A stretch of 9,859 bases of DNA from Oscillospiraceae bacterium (GTDB lineage Bacteria > Bacillota > Clostridia > Oscillospirales > Ruminococcaceae). A model generated the notes under the pieces. The model saw nothing but the letters and a program-made list of their open reading frames with translations, searched no databases and had not been told where the DNA came from. Made by a program: the position numbers and the translations under genes. Shown here in pieces: positions 7,035-9,859 of this stretch. The stretch covers positions 1 to 9,859 of the forward strand of contig JAHHTS010000081.1 in assembly GCA_020024475.1 (NCBI GenBank). Direction: 5' to 3'. Position 1 is the first letter of the stretch, and every line of letters starts with the position of its first letter.

Positions 7035-8270
7035 ATGAGAATATTGTTATTACCTGCTTATTTTGATCCAGAACAGATGGCGAGTTCTCATTTGTATGAG
7101 AATCGTTTTCAAGCATTTGCAGATGCTGGAATAGATATGTCTGTATATGTTCCTATGCCTACGAGAGGAATTGATGATAAAACGAGGCGGTTATTTAAAA
7201 ATAAGAAAAAAGAGTGTTTGTATAATGGTCATATGATGCTTTTCCGCTTTTCAATGTTTCGTGAAGGAAAAAATCCTTTGTTGCGAGCAGTGAGATATGT
7301 TTTATGTATGGTTAAACACTTTTATTGTGGCATTCACGCAAAGGATATAGATTTGATTTATTTGGCGAGTACACCGCCTATACAAGGCCTTTTAGGGGGG
7401 ATGTTGAAGAAAATCAAGAAAGTTCCTTTTGTCTATAATTTGCAGGATATTTTTCCGGATTCTTTAGCGGGTACAGGTTTGGCCAAGAAAGGTGGTTTCT
7501 TATGGAAAATTGGGCGATTGATTGAAAATTATACGTACCGAAATGCGGATAAGATTATCGTGATTTCCCAAGATTTTAAGAAAAATATAATGGCGAAAGG
7601 GGTTCCGGAGGAGAAGATTGTGGTGATTTATAATTGGGTGGATCAAAATGCTGTGATAGATGTGTCTCGTTCTGAGAATAAGTTGTTTGACAAGTATAAT
7701 CTTGACCGAAGCAAATTTTATATTGAGTATAGCGGTAATATCGGCTTGACGCAGAATATGGATATGCTTTTGGAGGTGATGGAGGAGCTACAGGAAAGTT
7801 ATCCGGATATTAATTTGGTTTTAGTCGGAGAAGGGGCTTATAAGGCTCAGGTGGAAAAGATTGTGGCAGAGAAACAATTGAGAAATGTGGTGATGTTGCC
7901 GTTTCAACCATATGAGGATATCAGTCATGTGTTTTCGCTGGGGGATGCCGGTCTTGTAATCAGTAAACCCGGAGTAGGGGCGAATAGTGTACCGTCTAAA
8001 ACCTGGAGTATCATGTCTGCTTCTCGTCCTGTGTTGGCTAATTTTGATGAGAATGAGTTGAAAGATATTCTGGCAGGAAATGAGTGTGGTATTTTTACCA
8101 AAGCCGGGGATAAGGAGGCTTTTAAAGAGAGCATCCTGACGCTATACCGCAATAGGGCTTTATGTCAGAAATATGGTGAGAACGGTCGCCGATTTATCAT
8201 GGATAACCTTACCCGGGAAGTGGGTACTCAAAAATATGTGGATGTCATTAAAGAGGTTGTGAAGAATTAA
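7035..8270 (+). CDS. Glycosyltransferase, GT4 family, WbuB-like
   Basis: 411-residue GT-B glycosyltransferase of the WbuB type, probably adding the second sugar onto the undecaprenyl-linked first sugar. The N-terminal domain starts MRILLLPAYFDPEQMASSHL, has DLIYLASTPPIQGLLG (106-121) and the subgroup signature YNLQDIFPDS (134-143), then KIIVISQDFKKN and VIYNWVD (198-203). The donor domain has EYSGNIGLTQNMDMLLEV (231-248), LVLVGEGAYK (261-270) and SVPSKTWSIMSASRPVLA (318-335). The start is four bases past the stop of the phosphoglycosyl transferase, so the two genes are tightly linked. G+C rises along the gene (sampled lines: 22/60 at 7141-7200, 30/60 at 8101-8160), which places a compositional boundary inside or near it. 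Family and position in the pathway are well supported; the sugar added is unknown. Confidence 0.93.
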   Translation: MRILLLPAYFDPEQMASSHLYENRFQAFADAGIDMSVYVPMPTRGIDDKTRRLFKNKKKECLYNGHMMLFRFSMFREGKNPLLRAVRYVLCMVKHFYCGIHAKDIDLIYLASTPPIQGLLGGMLKKIKKVPFVYNLQDIFPDSLAGTGLAKKGGFLWKIGRLIENYTYRNADKIIVISQDFKKNIMAKGVPEEKIVVIYNWVDQNAVIDVSRSENKLFDKYNLDRSKFYIEYSGNIGLTQNMDMLLEVMEELQESYPDINLVLVGEGAYKAQVEKIVAEKQLRNVVMLPFQPYEDISHVFSLGDAGLVISKPGVGANSVPSKTWSIMSASRPVLANFDENELKDILAGNECGIFTKAGDKEAFKESILTLYRNRALCQKYGENGRRFIMDNLTREVGTQKYVDVIKEVVKN

Positions 8271-8283
8271 AGTAATTTAAATT

Positions 8284-9555
8284 ATGAAGATGCAGTTACG
8301 CAATGTGCCATTCAGTCCGCCGGATATGAGCGAGGCTGAGGCGAATGAGGTTCGTGAGGCCATTCTGTCGGGATGGATCACAACAGGTCCGAGAACAAAG
8401 AAATTGGAAAAGATAATTGCAGAATATGTGGGTACTGATAAGTCCGTATGTCTCAACTCGGCAACGGCAGCCATGGAAATGGTGTTGCATCTGTTGGGTG
8501 TCGGACCCGACGATGAGGTGATTGTGCCGGCTTATACCTATACTGCAACTGCCAGTGTGGTGAGACACGTAGGCGCAACGTTGGTGATGGTTGATGCCCA
8601 AAAGGATTGTGTGGAAATGGATTATGAACAGTTGCCCGGATTGATTACCGAACGAACGAAGGTGATTGTCCCTGTTGATTTGGGCGGTATCGTGGCGAAT
8701 TATGAAAAGGTGTTTGAAATTGTAAACCGTCCGGAAGTGAAGGCTAAATTCCGTCCGACAAATGCCATTCAGCAGCAAATGGGACGTATCGTCGTTTCGG
8801 CAGATTGTGCACATTCTTTCGGTGCGAGCCGAAAGGGTAAAAAGGCCGGATCGATTGCGGATTTCAGTTCTTTCAGTTTTCACGCGGTGAAGAATTTTAC
8901 AACGGCAGAGGGTGGGGCGATGAGTTGGAATCTTCCGTTTGGAAATCAGAAGGTGGTGATGGATGCTGATTCTTCTATCCCAGTAACGGAAGGGGAAACA
9001 TGGAATGAGTATCTCTACCGGGTGAGCCAGTTGTTCAGCTTGCATGGACAGAATAAGGATGCCTTGGCTAAAACGAAGTTGGGGGCCTGGGAGTATGACA
9101 TTATCGGTCCTTGGTATAAGTGCAATATGACTGATATTATGGCTGCCATGGGATTGGCACAGTTTGAACGTTATCCGCAGATGTTGGCACGTCGGCGTGA
9201 AATGATAGAGCGTTATGATGCAGCTTTCAAGGAGTTGCCGGTTGTTTTGTTACATCATTATGGAGAAGATTTTGAATCGAGCGGTCATCTGTATCCGGTC
9301 CGCCTCTTGGGAAAAAGTCGGGAAGAGACCAATTGCGTGATTGAACAGATGGCGGAACGGGGAATCGCGACCAATGTTCACTATAAACCGCTCCCCATGA
9401 TGACAGCCTATAAGAAATTAGGTTTCGATATCAAGAATTATCCCAATGCCTATCATCTGTTTGAAAATGAATTGACGCTTCCGCTAAATACACGCATGAC
9501 GGATGAGGATTTGGAGTATGTCATTGCAAATTTTGTTGATATCCTTTCCAAGTGA
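8284..9555 (+). CDS. DegT/DnrJ/EryC1/StrS-type PLP-dependent sugar aminotransferase (WcfR-like)
   Basis: 423-residue fold-type I aminotransferase that puts an amino group on a nucleotide 4-keto sugar, using glutamate and PLP. Markers include SGWITTGPRTKKLE (29-42), the cofactor-phosphate region LNSATAAMEM and PAYTYTATASV. D174 in SADCAHSFGA would hold the PLP pyridine nitrogen. The Schiff-base lysine K203 sits in SSFSFHAVKNFTTAEGG, and TNVHYKPLP comes near the C-terminus. About 20-25 residues after the VDLGG strand (around 150-168) separate it from the D174 strand more widely than usual, which makes this protein longer than the common 370-390. An ATG at 8290 is a second possible start. It begins 13 bases after the GT4 gene. 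Paired with the dehydratase downstream, it probably forms UDP-4-amino-4,6-dideoxy-N-acetylhexosamine, as WcfR or PglE do. Its higher G+C (35/60 at 8461-8520) suggests older residence in the host than the central genes. Confidence 0.95.
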   Translation: MKMQLRNVPFSPPDMSEAEANEVREAILSGWITTGPRTKKLEKIIAEYVGTDKSVCLNSATAAMEMVLHLLGVGPDDEVIVPAYTYTATASVVRHVGATLVMVDAQKDCVEMDYEQLPGLITERTKVIVPVDLGGIVANYEKVFEIVNRPEVKAKFRPTNAIQQQMGRIVVSADCAHSFGASRKGKKAGSIADFSSFSFHAVKNFTTAEGGAMSWNLPFGNQKVVMDADSSIPVTEGETWNEYLYRVSQLFSLHGQNKDALAKTKLGAWEYDIIGPWYKCNMTDIMAAMGLAQFERYPQMLARRREMIERYDAAFKELPVVLLHHYGEDFESSGHLYPVRLLGKSREETNCVIEQMAERGIATNVHYKPLPMMTAYKKLGFDIKNYPNAYHLFENELTLPLNTRMTDEDLEYVIANFVDILSK

Positions 9556-9595
9556 GGAAGCGATTTGTTTTGCATTATCTATGAACCATTTTAGA

Positions 9596-9627
9596 TTTAT
9601 ATACTACGTTAAAAAAACTTATATTTG
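9596..9627 (+). promoter_or_regulatory. Candidate Bacteroides-type promoter before the dehydratase gene
   Basis: TATATTTG (9620-9627) matches the Bacteroides -7 consensus TAnnTTTG exactly. TTTA (9596-9599), 20 bases upstream, is a three-of-four match to the -33 TTTG box. Transcription would begin near 9634 and leave a leader of about 60 bases. A second overlapping candidate has a full TTTG (9569-9572), a 19-base gap and a five-of-six -7 box TAGATTTA (9592-9599). The region lies in the largest gap of the window, which supports an internal promoter, but AT-rich DNA yields such matches by chance. Confidence 0.45.
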
Positions 9628-9640
9628 TAAAGAGTAAATG

Positions 9641-9680
9641 TTAAGATATTGATGTAACATAAATAAGATTTGTATCTTAA
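9641..9680. repeat. Inverted repeat with nested palindrome in the leader of the dehydratase gene
   Basis: TTAAGATA (9641-9648) and TATCTTAA (9673-9680) are perfect 8-base inverted repeats separated by 24 bases. Between them ATGTAACAT (9652-9660) is a near-perfect odd palindrome. The pair lies between the candidate promoter and the start codon at 9697 or 9703, so it could be an operator or a weak leader hairpin. All pairs are A/T-rich, so an RNA stem would be only marginally stable. Confidence 0.4.
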
Positions 9681-9696
9681 GTGAAATTTAAATTGA

Positions 9697-9859
9697 ATGT
9701 TCATGTTTAGAGTTTTGTTGTCAAAGTTGTCTTCTTGGTATTTTACTAAAAATGCCCTCCCGTATTGGGGGATTTTTCTGATAGATTGTGTGATTGTGCT
9801 GGGGGCGGAGATGTTTGTTTTTGTCCTGAATAACGGCCTGCAGTTTACAGCGGAGAATT
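9697..9859 (+). CDS. FlaA1/CapD-like membrane nucleotide-sugar 4,6-dehydratase/epimerase (5' end only)
   Basis: The frame opens at ATG 9697 (or ATG 9703, two codons on; an in-frame TGA at 9694-9696 blocks anything longer) and runs off the right edge after 54 residues. The visible part has a short basic amphipathic start, SSWYFTKNALPYWG, then a hydrophobic span IFLIDCVIVLGAEMFVFVL. This is the typical opening of Bacteroides polysaccharide biosynthesis proteins of the CapD/FlaA1/WbpM group, which carry several N-terminal membrane spans before a cytosolic NAD(P)-dependent dehydratase domain and total about 600-650 residues. The catalytic domain is outside the window, so the assignment rests on this opening plus its place next to a DegT aminotransferase, its usual pathway partner. 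It has its own candidate promoter. Confidence 0.72.
   Translation, partial: MFMFRVLLSKLSSWYFTKNALPYWGIFLIDCVIVLGAEMFVFVLNNGLQFTAEN

Noticed and set aside
8296..9045. Long open frame of 249 codons on the minus strand opposite the aminotransferase gene.
   Set aside because: It lies wholly inside a clear aminotransferase gene with an intact active site. Its translation is rich in His, Cys and Arg and shows no recognisable domain, as expected of an antisense shadow.
1..9859. CRISPR arrays, tRNA or rRNA genes, insertion sequences, and invertible-promoter repeats of the kind that switch Bacteroides capsule loci.
   Set aside because: None was seen by eye: no regularly spaced repeats, no transposase or recombinase frame, and no long flanking inverted repeats around a promoter. 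An invertible promoter would be expected upstream of this window.

Overview
The window is the downstream part of a capsular polysaccharide (or O-antigen-like) biosynthesis locus. All genes lie on the + strand. The likely host is a Bacteroidales bacterium of Bacteroides/Parabacteroides type. This rests on three things: the AT-rich composition, the general lack of Shine-Dalgarno sites at well-supported starts, and an exact match to the Bacteroides -7 promoter box (TAnnTTTG) before the last gene. The gene set also resembles Bacteroides capsule loci. The genus is an inference; no rRNA or housekeeping gene is present.

Layout: positions 1-182 hold the 3' end of a gene, possibly an ATP-grasp enzyme. 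A complete carbamoyl-phosphate-synthase-like ATP-grasp ligase follows (251-1351). Then come a family 2 glycosyltransferase (1368-2297), an EpsG/Wzy-type polymerase (2351-3487), a second family 2 glycosyltransferase (3528-4496), a GT4-type glycosyltransferase (4568-5761) and a left-handed beta-helix acyltransferase (5815-6444). An initiating phosphoglycosyl transferase (6441-7031) overlaps the acyltransferase by ATGA. A WbuB-like GT4 glycosyltransferase (7035-8270) and a DegT-type PLP sugar aminotransferase (8284-9555) follow. After a 141-base gap with a candidate promoter and an inverted repeat comes the 5' end of a polytopic-membrane FlaA1/CapD-like nucleotide-sugar dehydratase (9697 to the window edge). 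Intergenic gaps are otherwise 3-71 bases, consistent with one operon. No gene-free stretch exceeds 300 bases.

How the genes could work together (inference from families): the dehydratase and aminotransferase make a UDP-4-amino-4,6-dideoxy-N-acetylhexosamine. The phosphoglycosyl transferase loads it as sugar-1-phosphate onto undecaprenyl phosphate, as WcfR/WcfS do for B. fragilis polysaccharide A. The GT4 and GT2 enzymes extend the repeat unit, the hexapeptide-repeat enzyme acetylates it, and the EpsG-like protein polymerises it. The ATP-grasp enzyme may add an amide-linked group to a carboxylated sugar or make such a precursor. No Wzx flippase, Wzz/Wza export gene or UpxY/UpxZ regulator is visible; these would have to lie outside.

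Base composition is mosaic. Sampled lines give about 18-30% G+C in the polymerase, about 30% in the phosphoglycosyl transferase, and 50-58% from the end of the second GT4 gene onward. This fits a variable, exchanged centre joined to a conserved 3' end. Nothing here is clearly a new kind of system. The observations most worth following are the ATP-grasp gene(s) in a capsule operon and the nested palindromes in the leader of the last gene.
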